Shown piece by piece: positions 23,107 through 34,880 of a stretch of 64,000 nt of DNA. The DNA lies in the NCBI GenBank assembly GCA_038373865.1, contig JAXGGA010002198.1, positions 62,001 to 126,000 of the forward strand, written 5' to 3'. A program made the position numbers and the translations under genes. Under the pieces are notes generated by a model. That model did no database searches, was not told where the DNA came from, and saw only the letters and a list, made by a program, of their open reading frames with translations. The stretch is from Uloborus plumipes. Taxonomy: Eukaryota; Arthropoda; Arachnida; Araneae; Uloboridae. The first letter of the stretch is position 1, and each line of letters begins with the position of its first letter.

Positions 23107-23300
23107 AAAACTACTCGCCACCAAGGCGGCTCGCCTTTAAAGAAATGAGCAAAGTTTAAACAGTTTACTCGCCGTCAAGGTGGCTCGCCTTTACAGTAGC
23201 GAGGAAAGCTTCAATTCACTACTCGCCGCCAAGGCGGCTCGCCTTTAAAGTACCAAGGAAAAGTTTAATAAACTACTCCCCGCTAAAGCGGCTCGCTAAA
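23107..23300. repeat. About 58-bp tandem array of GGCGGCTCGCC hairpins
   Basis: Four units start near 23107, 23163, 23222 and 23272. Each has ACTACTCGCC followed by the inverted repeat AAGGCGGCTCGCCTT or a variant. They lie just inside the Helitron 3' end. A single related unit is in the 58.4-kb Helitron. Confidence 0.75.
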
Positions 23301-23498
23301 AAGCTTTCCTGCATCAAAGAATCAATCGAATTATTTGCACATGCTTCCTCAAAAATAAAGACGATGTCAAGTAGCGCATACTTAGCACTCTCCCTAAATT
23401 ACAAATAAAATTCCTTTCCAAAAACAATTATTTCCAAACCGCTTTCTTCCGGTAAAATTAATTGAAAAATTCTAAACGAAAAAGTTCTTTTAATATTT

Positions 23499-24420
23499 GG
23501 ATCGAAGCCAGAAAAAGTCCCTTCTAAAAACAGCAATTGCAATTTTATTTAAAAACACATTTTCAAAATGGTACCTGAGAAAAAATATGTCATTAATAAT
23601 TAGAATAAAAACAATTGTTAGAACTTTGTTATAACACGTATTCAAAATGACAATGAAAAAAATAACACTCTTTCATTTTAAAAAGTTCAACTTAATTAAC
23701 GTTTTAATTCAAAATCGCAACGGAAAGAAATAAATATCTTGGAATTTTAAATAGTTCAATAATTTAATTAACGTTTTAATTCAAAATGGCAACGGTAAGA
23801 AAAAATGTCTTGGAAGTTTAATCATTAAGTAGGCTTAATCGCTTTAAATTTGACTACTTATTAATTAAACATTCGCTTTAAATTTGACTACTTATGGATC
23901 GCAGCCAGAAAAAGTCCCTTCTAAAAACAGCAATGGCAATTTTATTTAAAAACACATTTTCAAAATGGTACCTGAGAAAAAATATGTCATTTATAATTAG
24001 AATAAAAACAATTGTTAGAACTTTGTTATAACACGTATTTAAAATGACAATGGAAAAAAATAACTCTCTTTCATTTTAAAAAGTTCAATTTAATTAACGT
24101 TTTAATTTAGGGCCGAATTCAAGTGAAACACCATTGCGGTCGCTTCGAGGCGATCGAATATTGCAACCGCTACTGTAAGTCGAATTCAAGTGAATTCGTT
24201 TCACTTGAATCCAAATTTTGGAATTTGCGATTGCATTGGTGAGTTGCGATCGTCCGTGTTTCACTTGAACGGAAAGAAATAAATATCTTGGAATTTTAAA
24301 TAGTTCAATAATTTAATTAACGTTTTAATTCAAAATGGCAACGGTAAGAAATAAATGTCTTGGAAGTTTAATCATTTATTAGGCTTAATCGCTTTAAACT
24401 TGACTACTTATTAATTGATA
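23499..24420. repeat. Internal direct duplication within the Helitron
   Basis: The stretch GGATCGAAGCCAGAAAAAGT at 23499, about 215 bp, recurs at about 23896 with a few differences. The following segment (GGAAAGAAATAAATATCTTG, about 23720-23864) recurs at about 24270-24415. So a block of nearly 400 bp is present twice, and the second copy is interrupted by the MITE at 24110-24269. Confidence 0.8.
24110..24269. mobile_element. Truncated PIF/Harbinger-like MITE
   Basis: It begins GGGCCGAATTCAAGTGAAAC after TTA (24107-24109) and runs through the same GATCGC/TTCAAGTGAATTCGTTTCAC blocks as 1453-1619, in inverse orientation. It stops at TTTCACTTGAA and lacks the terminal GGCAGG-type bases. The parallel Helitron block at 23700-23720 shows the unoccupied sequence, so a small deletion accompanied the loss of the right end. 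Confidence 0.75.
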
Positions 24421-24603
24421 TCTTCGCTAATTAAAATCGTATAATTATATAGATTGAAACTAATGAAGCCTGAAAAATTACCTATCTATCGGTACCTGGT
24501 TCGACTTTCAGTTCATTGGCGTTCAGGAGAAAGAAGCGTGACATAGAAAGATAGTTAGAAAGAAAGATAGTTAGAAAGATACTCAGTTTTTAATATAAGT
24601 AGA

Positions 24604-27370
24604 TATTATTTTATATAAAAATATCAAATAATATATTGGTATAAAAAGCAGGAATTACAAAATTACCCTATACCCGCCACACAGTCCCGTTGTTTTACAA
24701 ACCAACTGAAGAAAAGAAAAGAAAAAAAATCAAGAATATGAAAATATATACAAATTCTTTGTACATATTTAGCTTGAATGCACTTTCTCACTTGTGTAGT
24801 GCTGCTGAAAGCGTATGATAATTAATGTATTACTTCTAAAAACCTGGAAAGTGAGAGAAATTCTTTGAATATTTTTCGTTCTTTTGGAGACCCGACGAAA
24901 GCGTAGCAGCATGTTTAAGTTTCAAAGTGACTTATTTTGCGTTTTAACGTCAAAGGAAAACAACTCAAGAAAATGTAAACAGTTATTTTTGATGGAAAAT
25001 CATTACTAGTTTTGGATTTATCGTGAACTAGCTTTCACGGGATTTGTGTTTTCTTTGAGAAAACCTAAAGGTTTACAAGCACCTAAAAATCTGGTAAGTT
25101 TTCAAAAACATTATTTTTGTCGAAACTTTTGCAATTTAGAACTAATTTCTGCGAAGTAATTCGTTTGGAAATAATTTCTTTGTAGATGTTAAAAATTTCA
25201 GTTAGATTTACAACCATTTCATTTATTTGTTGAACGTATTTTATTCCAAAATGTAATAGTTCTTTATATCTATATGTAAAACTGAGAATTTGTGAAATAA
25301 GTTTTTAGTCTGTAGTCAAAGTAAAATTTTACGCATAAATTTATTTCTAGAGGCATTAATTTTGCTACTTGTTTCTTGTTATGTTTAACTTATTCACCAA
25401 ATGTTCAAGAATTGAATGCTTCATTTTTTTCCCGTTAAGATCATAATATTTTTTTAAACACAATTGAATAATTAATTCCGCTCCTGCAAATTGTTTTTAA
25501 ATGAATAGTTTAAATCTAATGCATTTTTAAAAGTATTTCCCAGAATAGATCAATAGATTATTTTTCCGCCATTTTTTGTCCTCTTGATCTAAAAGAATAT
25601 ATACGGGAAAGTAAAAAAATGATTTTTTTTTATTTTCACAAAAAAAAAAAAAAAAAAAAAAGTACGAGAGAAATTCAGCATTTTCTTTTAAATAATAAAA
25701 AAACTAACTCTAAAAACCATATTTTTATTCTTGCAGCGGAAACGGAAATAAATTGAAGATTCAGAGTACAGTTTTAATCCTTGCTGTAGGGAAAAACAGT
25801 TTAGAGCGAAAAAAAAAAAAAAAAAAAAAAAAGAAAACCGGGGCTGGGTGAATCCAAGATCTAACGGTCAAAAACTTATTGGCTTCCTACCATTATTGTG
25901 TTGTGTGTCTTGTCGAACTCACTAAAATAAAGAACTGGAAATGATTTTAATTTTCGATGTGACCATTTAACTATGATATTATTCGTAAATTTTAATATTA
26001 AAACCTCTTACATTAGTTAGCTCTGACTAAGTAGTAACTAAAAGTATATTAGCGTTCCAAAGCTATCCCTTTTTAGATGCATACATTTTTTTAACTCTAA
26101 AAATGTATGTTCGATATGGCTGGCTACTTTGTTTTTCCCGTTAATAATTTGTGTACAAATGAAAAGGTATATTTCTTTAATTTCACAATTTTTGGTGGTG
26201 TGGAATAATACGTGCATGCCATTAAATCAAATTAAAAGAGAAAAAAAATGACAGCGAAAAAATATACTTGTAAAAATATGATACACATTTTTTGTTTAGT
26301 GTTTAAGATAATCAGAAAAAAAATCAAAAGTATGCATGGTAAAAGAGGGTAAGATGACGAAACTACAACATCTGTGTGTTTACAATATCTGTATAGTGTT
26401 TTGCACATTATTTTTTTTTTTTTTTGAATTGAAATTGAAAGAAAACATATAATAACGTTGCATAAAAATAGATGCTGCAACTGCCTTTCGTTCTCTATAA
26501 CTATGTTTTGTATAACACTTCATTAAAAAAAAATCAGTAATACTTAATAGAGTCATATGTGTCAGAGATTTCTTTATTCGGTTTGTAATAAATGACCTAT
26601 ATTTGCCAAATGCTCTTAGAGAAGTAAATAGAGTAAAATAACTGATTATTCAATACCAGACACAATGTATAAATGTCTTTGACTAAGAAGCAAAGTAACT
26701 TTAAAAGTAATTTTCAGACGGTTTTGGGATAAAATACATTAAAATAATTTGTAAGTGTTTTTGTTAGGAAAATATGAGATGTAAGAAGTATTAGTTCTTT
26801 TTTGGCATATCTTCGTCTCTTCATTTAAATGAAAAAATGCGAAACATATGGCAATTTCCCAAAATCTTTTTATCTCCAATCTTTAAGGAAATCGGTCCAT
26901 TTGTGATAACAACAGAGCACTGAAGATAATAAATCACTCAAACTAATTTTATATGCGGAATACTTAGCAGGAGGGAAATGCGATTGTTGGATTATTAAAT
27001 TAATGGTACGACATAACTGAAAAATATTCGATTTATTTTCTCAATTTTTCAGCATCGTTTCACAAATTATTTCATTTACTTTCAATTCATATTTTAAGGA
27101 AACTTTCATCTTAAAAGAAGCGAAATCTAGAGATATACGTATTAAAGAATAATCGCAAAAAGCATTTGAGTTTTTAATGTTATCATTTTAAAATATTTTG
27201 ATGTGACTTGAAATTTATGAAAAATATTCCTTTGAGAACACAGGAATCAATCTTAATCAAGTTAAACTAAAAATACTTAACTTTTAGATTTATTTATTTA
27301 ATCATTTAAATTTCTGTATACATGATCAAGACATCTCCAAATTAAACGACACTGGTTGCAAACCAGAACT
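24604..27370. other. No gene seen
   Basis: AT-rich with two long A runs (about 25638-25661 and 25810-25832). No convincing exon, RNA gene or element end was found on either strand. Open stretches here are short and low-complexity. Confidence 0.5.
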
Positions 27371-27374
27371 TACT

Positions 27375-27500
27375 GCCTCTTTCCAGATTCCCGAGTACCT
27401 ACCACTATACGTGGTTTAACCGAATCGATTGTCCAGAATTCAGTCCTATAGCAGAGGTACTGTCAGTCTGCGTATTGTGCTCCTGGCAGCCACGAACGCT
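27375..27500 (-). mobile_element. Decayed SINE fragment
   Basis: The blocks CGAGTACCTACCAC and CGTGGTTTAACCG match the tail half of the intact SINE at 11861-12164 (CCGTACCTACCAC and CGTGGTTTAACCG) in the same orientation. The promoter half is not recognisable and no target duplication remains. Confidence 0.5.
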
Positions 27501-29059
27501 TCCATTTGGAAAAGGGGAGACTGCTTTAGGATGCGCAGATTTGATGGAGGTCTCGCGAAAAAATATTACAGTATCTTTTGATATGTGCTTTCATATTTAT
27601 TTTGAATTATGAAATAAAGTACTATAGGATAATTTTTCCATTACATATGAAGCAAATATTGATTACTGGGATAATTGCTGATAATGTTTATTTCTCTTTG
27701 AAACTTATGATTACCAATATAACGTATACATAATTTTAGCTCTTTTAGGTAACTTAACATTTATAAACTACAAACAACATAAAATCACTAAAAACTTATA
27801 TAGCGAAAAAAGAATCCAGAAAGATTAAAGAGCCAGATTCAAGGACATTTGGAGATTTTAAAATTTTGAGTTTCTCTCAATGCTCAACGTTTTTTCTCAA
27901 TGCTATAAGTTTTTCCCAAAGCCATGCATTTAAATATTTATTATTAATTTTTAAAAACAAAATACTTAGCAGTCACTAACTGCAACATTAATTCATTCTA
28001 TGGCTTGACTTTGACATAATTCTGGAGTCTAAACTTTTGTCCAGGTTTCACATAATGATAAAATTACTTAATGATATTAAATTTCCAAGTCTTCTAATCT
28101 TATTAACTTTTTCCTTTACTTGACGAGCTGTACTACCTTTCGAAATATTTTGTCAACTATTCATCTTGGTGAAAAAAAGTAAATTTTAGTTAAGTTTTTG
28201 TTAAAAAACAAAATCTAAAATTTTTGAGTCTATAATTTGTCCACTACTGTAATAGCCCTTGCTCAAGAAACACTCGTTATTTAGGAAACTTATATGCACT
28301 AATGTTTCAAAACTGTTCCATATTCTGCTGATAAGTACTCATTTCGCAAAATCATTATGAATTAATTTTCGAAGCAAAACAAACTGACAATTAATATGCT
28401 GCAAACAAAGCGTGAAATATTTAAAACAATGTCATTCTTGACAAGACCTCATAAAGTTGCTCTTGTCATGCATTGAAAAAATGTTTTAGAAGTGTACATC
28501 AAAGTATATCAAAGGTAAGAACATCAAAGAGTTATCTTTTATGCAAGCGGCAAAATGCCAAAAGTTTCCTTTTTTTCTCTCGAAAAATGCTTAAAAGATT
28601 AGAAGCAGAATATCAAAGGTAGTTTAAAGAGGTATTTCAAGGTAATTTTGCAAAACTTTGAAGTAGCAGCTATTTTTAATATTTGACAGCGGGAGAATGT
28701 CGAACTAAAATATGCGCTATTTCCTCTTATATTTATGTTTTGTGCGTCATGCATTTATTTATGTCATATAACCTAAAAATTTGGAAGGAAAACATTTGGT
28801 TGTAAAGATGCTTAAACTCACATGCTAATGTATTCGAATACATGGAGAAGGTTGCAGAAGACTTGGATGCAGTATTAGACCGATAAATATTGATTGTGAT
28901 CTTTTACTGTGATCAAAGCGAAGTAAATGTTATTCAAAAATGCGATAAACTTACATAGAATTAGATTTAATCTCCTCCAAAATGCAGTTACTTGGCAAGC
29001 AATACATTTATTCTAACTCTTAAATCTTGAATAGGGGCGTTTGCGGAAACCTTTTTCGA
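27501..29059. other. No gene seen; possible promoter/5' UTR near the right end
   Basis: AT-rich and featureless until about 29030, where GGGGCGTTTGCGGAAACC precedes the start codon at 29060. That short GC-richer stretch could be 5' untranslated leader of the exon that follows; no TATA box or initiator can be assigned with confidence. Confidence 0.35.
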
Positions 29060-29123
29060 ATGGACATAAAGTTGCGCCGCGCCGTCGTGGTGCTCTTAGT
29101 GTCAGGGGTGGTGTTGAAATTTG
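29060..29123 (+). CDS. First coding exon of an unidentified secreted or membrane protein
   Basis: The ATG at 29060 opens 21 codons plus one base and stops exactly at a consensus donor, TTTG|GTAAGT (29124). The peptide is a textbook signal sequence: a basic n-region MDIKLRR and a hydrophobic core AVVVLLVSGVVL. Codons are GC-rich (GCC GTC GTG GTG CTC), unlike everything around them. The phase-1 split right after a signal peptide is common in genes for extracellular proteins, for example those with immunoglobulin-type domains. No following exon is recognised in the window, so the gene probably extends past 64 kb with large introns. Gene identity is unknown. An element (29237-29917) lies in the presumed first intron. 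Confidence 0.5.
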
Positions 29124-29236
29124 GTAAGTAACGCGGATATAGATGTACAAAACAACTTTTTTCAGCTATAAATTCGCAAATCCTAATTGTGTGTGGCACG
29201 ACCCGTTGTCGTGATGGGCAGGAAGCCGTTGACCAA

Positions 29237-29917
29237 ATAGTCCAACAGCTAGCAACGTCGAAAAAACAATAATTTTAAGACCGTCTGGTTCTTTAATATA
29301 TCTCTCCCTATGCTCTTCTAAGCAGCATGTGAGGGATCTGTTGGCTAATAGTGGCTGCGTTTTTTTACTGTGCACCACATTTTACTGGTAAAAACAGTGA
29401 TTGTAAAGTCTATTTAGTTCAATTTCACGAACAATCAATCATGAAAGAAATTTTTTTGACAACACCATTTCCGATTTCAAAGAAATTTGGTGTAATGGAC
29501 TCATATGTCTAGATAAGTAATCCTGACAATTTTTAGATTCTACTGTGAAAATTGTACGATTTGTAGAGCTGTTAAAAAACTTTAAAAGACGGGAAAGAAA
29601 ACCAAAATATTTACATGCAAATGATTGTAACTTCTTTTGTAGTTATAGTGGAATAAAAATACAAAAAGCATTGCAAAGGTAAAAATTAGAGCTTTCTATT
29701 AATATGTTTTATGACACTCTTACAACAGTTTTTTGCTTCTAATTGTCCCCAAAATGGTTCATAAATCACTTTTTACCAATAAAAATGTGATGCGCAGTAA
29801 AAAACGCTCAAGGGGCGCTAGACACCTCGCATGCTGTTTGGAACAGTATAGGAAAAGATTTAAAAAGTCACTCGTCTTAAATTTCTGTCTCGAAAACGTT
29901 GTTAGCTCTTAGACTAA
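29237..29917. mobile_element. Non-autonomous element with long inverted ends, copy B
   Basis: The left end, AATAGTCCAACAGCTAGCAA through TAAGCAGCATGTGAGGGATC and CTGTGCACCACATTTTACTG, is mirrored on the right through GTGATGCGCAGTAAAAAACG, CACCTCGCATGCTG and TTGTTAGCTCTTAGACTA. The middle shares blocks with copy A at 8223-8865 in inverse orientation. Arms are about 140 bp. A further fragment of the interior lies near 30770-30880. No ORF; superfamily unassigned. Confidence 0.65.
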
Positions 29918-31851
29918 AGGGGGCAACAAAAATAAGACATCACATGTTTAGATTAAGTAAAAACATGTTTTACAACAATTGTCTATATAGTATAGGGTGA
30001 TATGTTACAAAGTAAGGTAAAATGTGCCACTTTGTGATAAAGGGGGTTAAATATATGGAAATAAAGTGGGATATCATTTATAAACAGCCCCCAGATGTAT
30101 CTCATGTGATGATGTTGCAAGAAAAGACTGTTTCCTGGTTAAGTTTTCCTGGTTAAACATTTTCCCCCTTATAAGCTAGTAAGTAATTCCAAAAACCAAT
30201 GGATGAGTTTTTAAACTTTTATCTTATAGGTGAAAAATATAATACTATACTTCGTGAGGCGAAATAATAAATTTTGAAGCATATCACTGCTTTCTACAAA
30301 TAGAGTTTGACCATTCAGCCGCATTGATTTTCTGTCAAAATCTCGCTAATTACCAGTTATTTCAGAATTACTTATTTAAAACATCAGAATACGTATATTA
30401 CAACGAATTGGTTAATTTAGTTCGTATCAGGGAATAGGTGTTTTACAATTTGCGGTGGATATATGCACCAAAATAATGATAAGTAAGATAACATATAAAT
30501 ATTTTAAAAAATCGCTTTTGCGTAGAACTCAGTTTTAACTATATTTACAGCTAAATGCTTTAAAATCGGTTTAAAATACTAAAATCAGTTACAAAGCTGT
30601 AAAAATGGAATAAAAGAAAACGCGAAGTTTTTGTTTTACCTTTTCTTTTACTTTTGAGGAAAATACATGCAAACATGCTTTGTAAAAACATCCTCTGCAT
30701 TTAATATTAGAAACATTACAGATGTCAATATTAAACATATTAAGTTATAAGAAAATATTTCTCCCACGCTTAAAAATGTTTACTGTTTTACTGCGCATCT
30801 CACTTTTTACTGGTAAAATGACCTCACTATTTCCGATTTTAACAAAATTTGTCGTGAAGGACGCCAAATTTTGGTGTAAAACTGCACACAAAGATCTACA
30901 TTTGCTATTTGAGTATATAACACTGCTTAGCACCTTTAATGAAGAAATGTATTCTAAGAGTAGTTCTCTTGTGTTTTGCAGTTCCCGCTTTTTAGAGAGA
31001 ACTACAAACTTTTAACGATGTATTTAAGGTTTTACAGCGAATGAATATATTTTATTTACTTCTTGGAGAGATTACTATTGAAGAAATATCTAACATAATT
31101 GACCCTTCATTTTTTTTAAGTTGGAAAAAAAGTAAATGCTATGTTTTGTAATTTTTAGTAAAATTTTGTTCTCAAATTCGTTGAATCACCGATACCTTTT
31201 TTTGATGGAAAAAATAAATGTTTAACCACAAAGTTTAACTACACAATTTATTAATTGGACACCGCAATTCCTTAAAAACGGGTCATACAATACATGTATT
31301 TTTTTACCCTAAAAACACAATTTACAGAATCATATATTCGTATCGGTAATTTAAAATAGTCTTCAAATTCTCAAAATTCCTCTTTAAAGAGTAGTAGAAT
31401 TTCGTAGCATTTAATCGTCCTCCATAAGTTTGCATCAAGCACTTTATTTTTCTTTACTCAAGCAATTACAGTATCTCTTGCGACTAAAAAGCTTCCCGGA
31501 AGCTAATTAGAAAAATTTTCAGAGTTGAACAGCCTACTTTTTCTTTCAAAATTTTTTTTAATACCTCAAGAGTCTTCACTTTATAATAAATGTCTTTAAA
31601 GAAAAATAGCTTGGCAACTTTAGTGAAAAATAGATTTATAGAATAAATGCTTTTGAGACAGTAGTACACAATTTTTAACGATGCAGTTAACGTTTTGCAG
31701 TGAATGTTTAACAAATTAATTATTTAATTACATTAGACATTGCGTTTAGATAAATATCTTGTATCAATGAGCCTTTAGTGATTTTAAATTGAAATACATT
31801 CTGTGCTTGTTAAGAGATTTAAATATTTTCTACAACAATTCATAAAAATAC
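29918..31851. other. No gene seen; element fragments
   Basis: About 30770-30880 resembles the interior of the 29.2-kb element (TTTTACTGCGCATCTCACTTTTTACTGG cut into TTTTACTGCGCATC and TTTTTACTGGTAAAA). At 29984-30060 TAGGGTGATATGTTAC and ACTTTGTGATAAAG look like one end of another transposon whose partner end I cannot find. The open stretch at 30722-31015 overlaps the first fragment and is not taken as a gene. Confidence 0.4.
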
Positions 31852-31855
31852 TTAA

Positions 31856-32368
31856 CCCATTAATGCCTGACATTTTTTTTCCAAAGATATTTTGTATACT
31901 GGTTACAAACACTGTTTAATGGACAGGAAAAATAATTTTAAAAATATCATGAAAAAAATAATTTTTTTATCAAGAAAAGAAAAATCGTTCCTTAAAAGTT
32001 ACAATAGACCCCAGAGGGTACATACTTTTTTTACTAAAATTTTTTTCTGCCTACGATATAATATTTAAAAAGACATTTTATAAGAAAAAATAAAATCAGC
32101 GATTAACATAAACTGGGAAGCTGGGAATAACTTTGAAAACTTAGCTTTTTTTCTTGATATTGTGAACGATGTCATTTTTGATAAAGATCTTATTAAAACT
32201 GCTAAAGAACACACTTTACAATGGTTATAGGCTGCAATCTGTTATTAACGAATTGAAACAATACCAAGATACAAATTGAACACTATTATTTGGTTAAAAT
32301 GTTCATTTTGGGGAAATTCAGACCCTTTTTTGGACCATCCCTAAAAAAGGACGCTAGGCATTAATGGG
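31856..32368. mobile_element. piggyBac-type MITE (TTAA), element 2
   Basis: 513 bp with the ends CCCATTAATGCCT and AGGCATTAATGGG, a perfect 13-bp inverted repeat. TTAA flanks it on both sides (31852-31855, 32369-32372). The family differs from element 1 beyond the shared CCC. No coding sequence. Confidence 0.8.
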
Positions 32369-33477
32369 TTAAAACATTTTCTCTCTGAGGGTTTAAAAAT
32401 ATTGATGTTATGTTTATTACGTATTTTTACTATTTGGGGAGAAATTAAAAACAGAATTTGGAATATGCGCATCGTTTACATATTTTTTCCTTACTAAAAA
32501 CGAGAATATTGATTGCTCAATCAAAAAAAAGAAAAAAGAAAACAGAAGAAAATAAAAGGCACATTAAGAGTACCATTAAAATAAAAATAAAATATGAAAT
32601 AAGAATCGGAAAAATGGGGAAATTCATGATTCAAAAACCTGACTATAAACATGTGAAATATCTAAATATCTTTGTGCATAAAAAATAAAAGTATATAAAT
32701 CAACGTTGAGGATCACACATGCGCAGGAATACTGTATAATTCTGCCGTGGGCAGGTAAAAGGCAGTATCTGCAAAAATGAGTTTTCGAGATAATTGAAGA
32801 AACGCGTTTTTGATTTCCCACAAAGATCAATAAAAGATTGAACTTCGAACATAGGCGATACTATATGTTTATACCGATATATTTTTTGGGTAATCGATTG
32901 AATTTTGATTTTGCAAGCGCATAGAGAGGTAAAGCAGATACTGCCGTTTACCTGCCCTTTTCATTCTAATTGTCATGCGGAATTGACTGGCAGTCGGCAG
33001 TAACTGCACAGTATGCTACTAAATGTCCAGTATTTACATATTCGACAACATGCGGAGTAGATATGTTATTACGAAATATATTATTGCATTGTGAATGATA
33101 TGTTTTATTTAAAAATATACATAAATACCGTGTATCCACTTGATATAGATTTAATATAAAAGAACGCAAAATATAATTAAAAAATATAATGAACTGTATT
33201 GTATTATGGAAAATATGAAGCAAAACTTGATGATTCTTCAGCCATTTTTACTTCCTTTTACTTTGTAAAGGATGTATTGTGATCACAAAGAAAATTTCAC
33301 TCAAAATTCGGTCTAAATTTTGATTTTGCTCACCCCCTAATGAATCTTGAGTAGTTTTTTCGACCTATCAGCACATGCATATGTACCTACTAACATATAA
33401 ACAGCCGAAATATCCTTTTCGACCATGACCCAGTTAATTACGACGAGTTTTCTCGTGACGTCTGTATGTACGTATGC

Positions 33478-33556
33478 ATGTGCGTATGTATGTATGTATG
33501 TATGTATGTATGTATGTATGTATGTATGTATGTATGTATGTGCGTATGTATGTACG
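33478..33556. repeat. ATGT microsatellite
   Basis: A near-perfect run of TATG/ATGT units, about 16 or more. It is bordered by GTACGTATGCATGTGCG on the left and TGCGTATGTATGTACGTCGC on the right, just before the inverted-repeat element whose leader it seems to be. Confidence 0.9.
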
Positions 33557-33596
33557 TCGCACAACTCAAAAACTATATGCCGTAGAAACTTCTAGT

Positions 33597-34880
33597 TTGG
33601 TATGTAGGCTCTGAGGGTGGTCGTTGTGCACCTCCCCTTGTGGTTGCATTCGAATGTTCCCAAGGGGGTCTTTTACCCCTTTGTGGGGTAAATCAATGTT
33701 AATTTCAATGCAGATTGAGTGATATGATTTGGTGCAACCACTTGGCGATATATCGCTAAACTTTTGGTCGCCAAGTGTTTGCCGCCAAGTTGGCGACAAA
33801 TTTGGCGAAAAAATTATTATTTTTTAAAATTTGGATTCAATTTGGCGCTATTGGGCACATTTTGCGAAACATTCACTGAATCATGTTAAAATCGGCGATA
33901 TTTAGAAAATAAATCATTGTAAAATATTATTTTGCATTGATTCGTGACAAACTAGGGATGTAAATGTTTGAATTGTTATCATGCTCACACTAATGCACTA
34001 TTTTAACACTTGAGGCATTTATTATGGAATTTAAACGTAAAAGGAAGTAGTGTGGCGTGCATACCAGATGTTAAAATTACTACAAATCAGTTAATGCTTT
34101 GTACTTTGCATCAAAACAAGAAATCACTTTGAGAAAAAGATCGCTTGAAATGCTTGTTGTGCTGACGATTTTTTTCATAGTACTATTAAAAATGCAACAG
34201 CTAGGGATTAAACTGCAAAAACTATCGTCTGTTAGTATGAAAGCAACTGTAATTAAAAGAAAACAAAACAATGTAAATAAAATCATTTCATTGCTGCATT
34301 TTTGTTTGTCGTCTGCCAAGTTTGGCTTGTGTATCTTTGAAATCGTGAAAAATATTGTCTGCTAGTGGAGAGAAACTTTATTTGAAAGAAAAACATCTGG
34401 TATGGATCCCCCACTACTTTCTTTTACGGGTAAATTTTTTGAGTAGATGCCTTAAGTGTTAAAATAATGCTTGGAATGAGCAAGATGACAATTCAAACAA
34501 TTACGCCCCAAATGTACCACGAAACAAAGCAAAAAATGATTTACAACAATTCATTTTCTAAATATCGCCGATTTTAGCATCATTCAGTGGATTTTTCGCA
34601 AAATACCGCCAATAGCGCTAAATTGAACCCAAACTCACAAAATATTTTTTTCGTCAAATTTGTCGCCAATTTGGCGATATGTCAAGAAGTTGGCGACAAG
34701 CACTTGGCGACTTAAAGCTTGGCGATATATCGCCAAGTGGCAACGCCAATTTATATCACTTAAGTCTGCTTTGATATTAACACTGATTCACCCCCAAAAG
34801 GAATAAAACACCCCCTTGGGAACATTCAAGTGCAACCAATGACCTCCCGTGACCTCCCATTAGGGCACCCCTACTTTCGC
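33597..34880. repeat. Inverted repeat of the TTGGCGATA family
   Basis: The left arm (33597-about 34060) and right arm (about 34400-34880) are diverged inverse copies. The shared series is GTGCACC, CATTCGAATGTTCCCAAGGG, TAATTTCAATGCAG, CACTTGGCGATATATCGC, TTTGGCGCTATTGG, ATCGGCGATATTTAGAAAAT, TTTGAATTGTTATCATGCTC and AGTAGTG..CATACCAGATG. The roughly 340-bp loop holds two overlapping open stretches on opposite strands (34080-34319 minus, 34099-34365 plus). The minus one has a hydrophobic EMILFTLFCFLLITVAFIL segment; neither has a recognised family. Both are most likely chance. Confidence 0.7.

Larger units (their letters stand above)
23053..24603 (-). mobile_element. 1.55-kb non-autonomous Helitron, family 2
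   Basis: On the minus strand the element starts TCTACTTATATTAAAAACTG after a host A (5' end at 24603). It ends GCCTGGCTACGCAGCTAG, followed by host T at 23052. TC start, CTAG|T end and A|T target are the Helitron rules. The 5' part has a GAAAGATAGTTA microsatellite and the 3' part has a 58-bp tandem array of hairpins. There is no Rep/helicase coding. Internally it carries a duplicated block and a truncated Harbinger-like MITE. Shorter relatives lie at 58370-58710 and 58885-59121. Confidence 0.75.

Noticed and set aside
33337..33564. Minus-strand frame with (YIHT)n repeats
   Set aside because: Pure translation of the ATGT microsatellite.
34080..34319. Minus-strand frame with a strong hydrophobic segment and several cysteines
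   Set aside because: It lies in the loop of a repeat, overlaps an equally long plus-strand frame and has no splice or family support.
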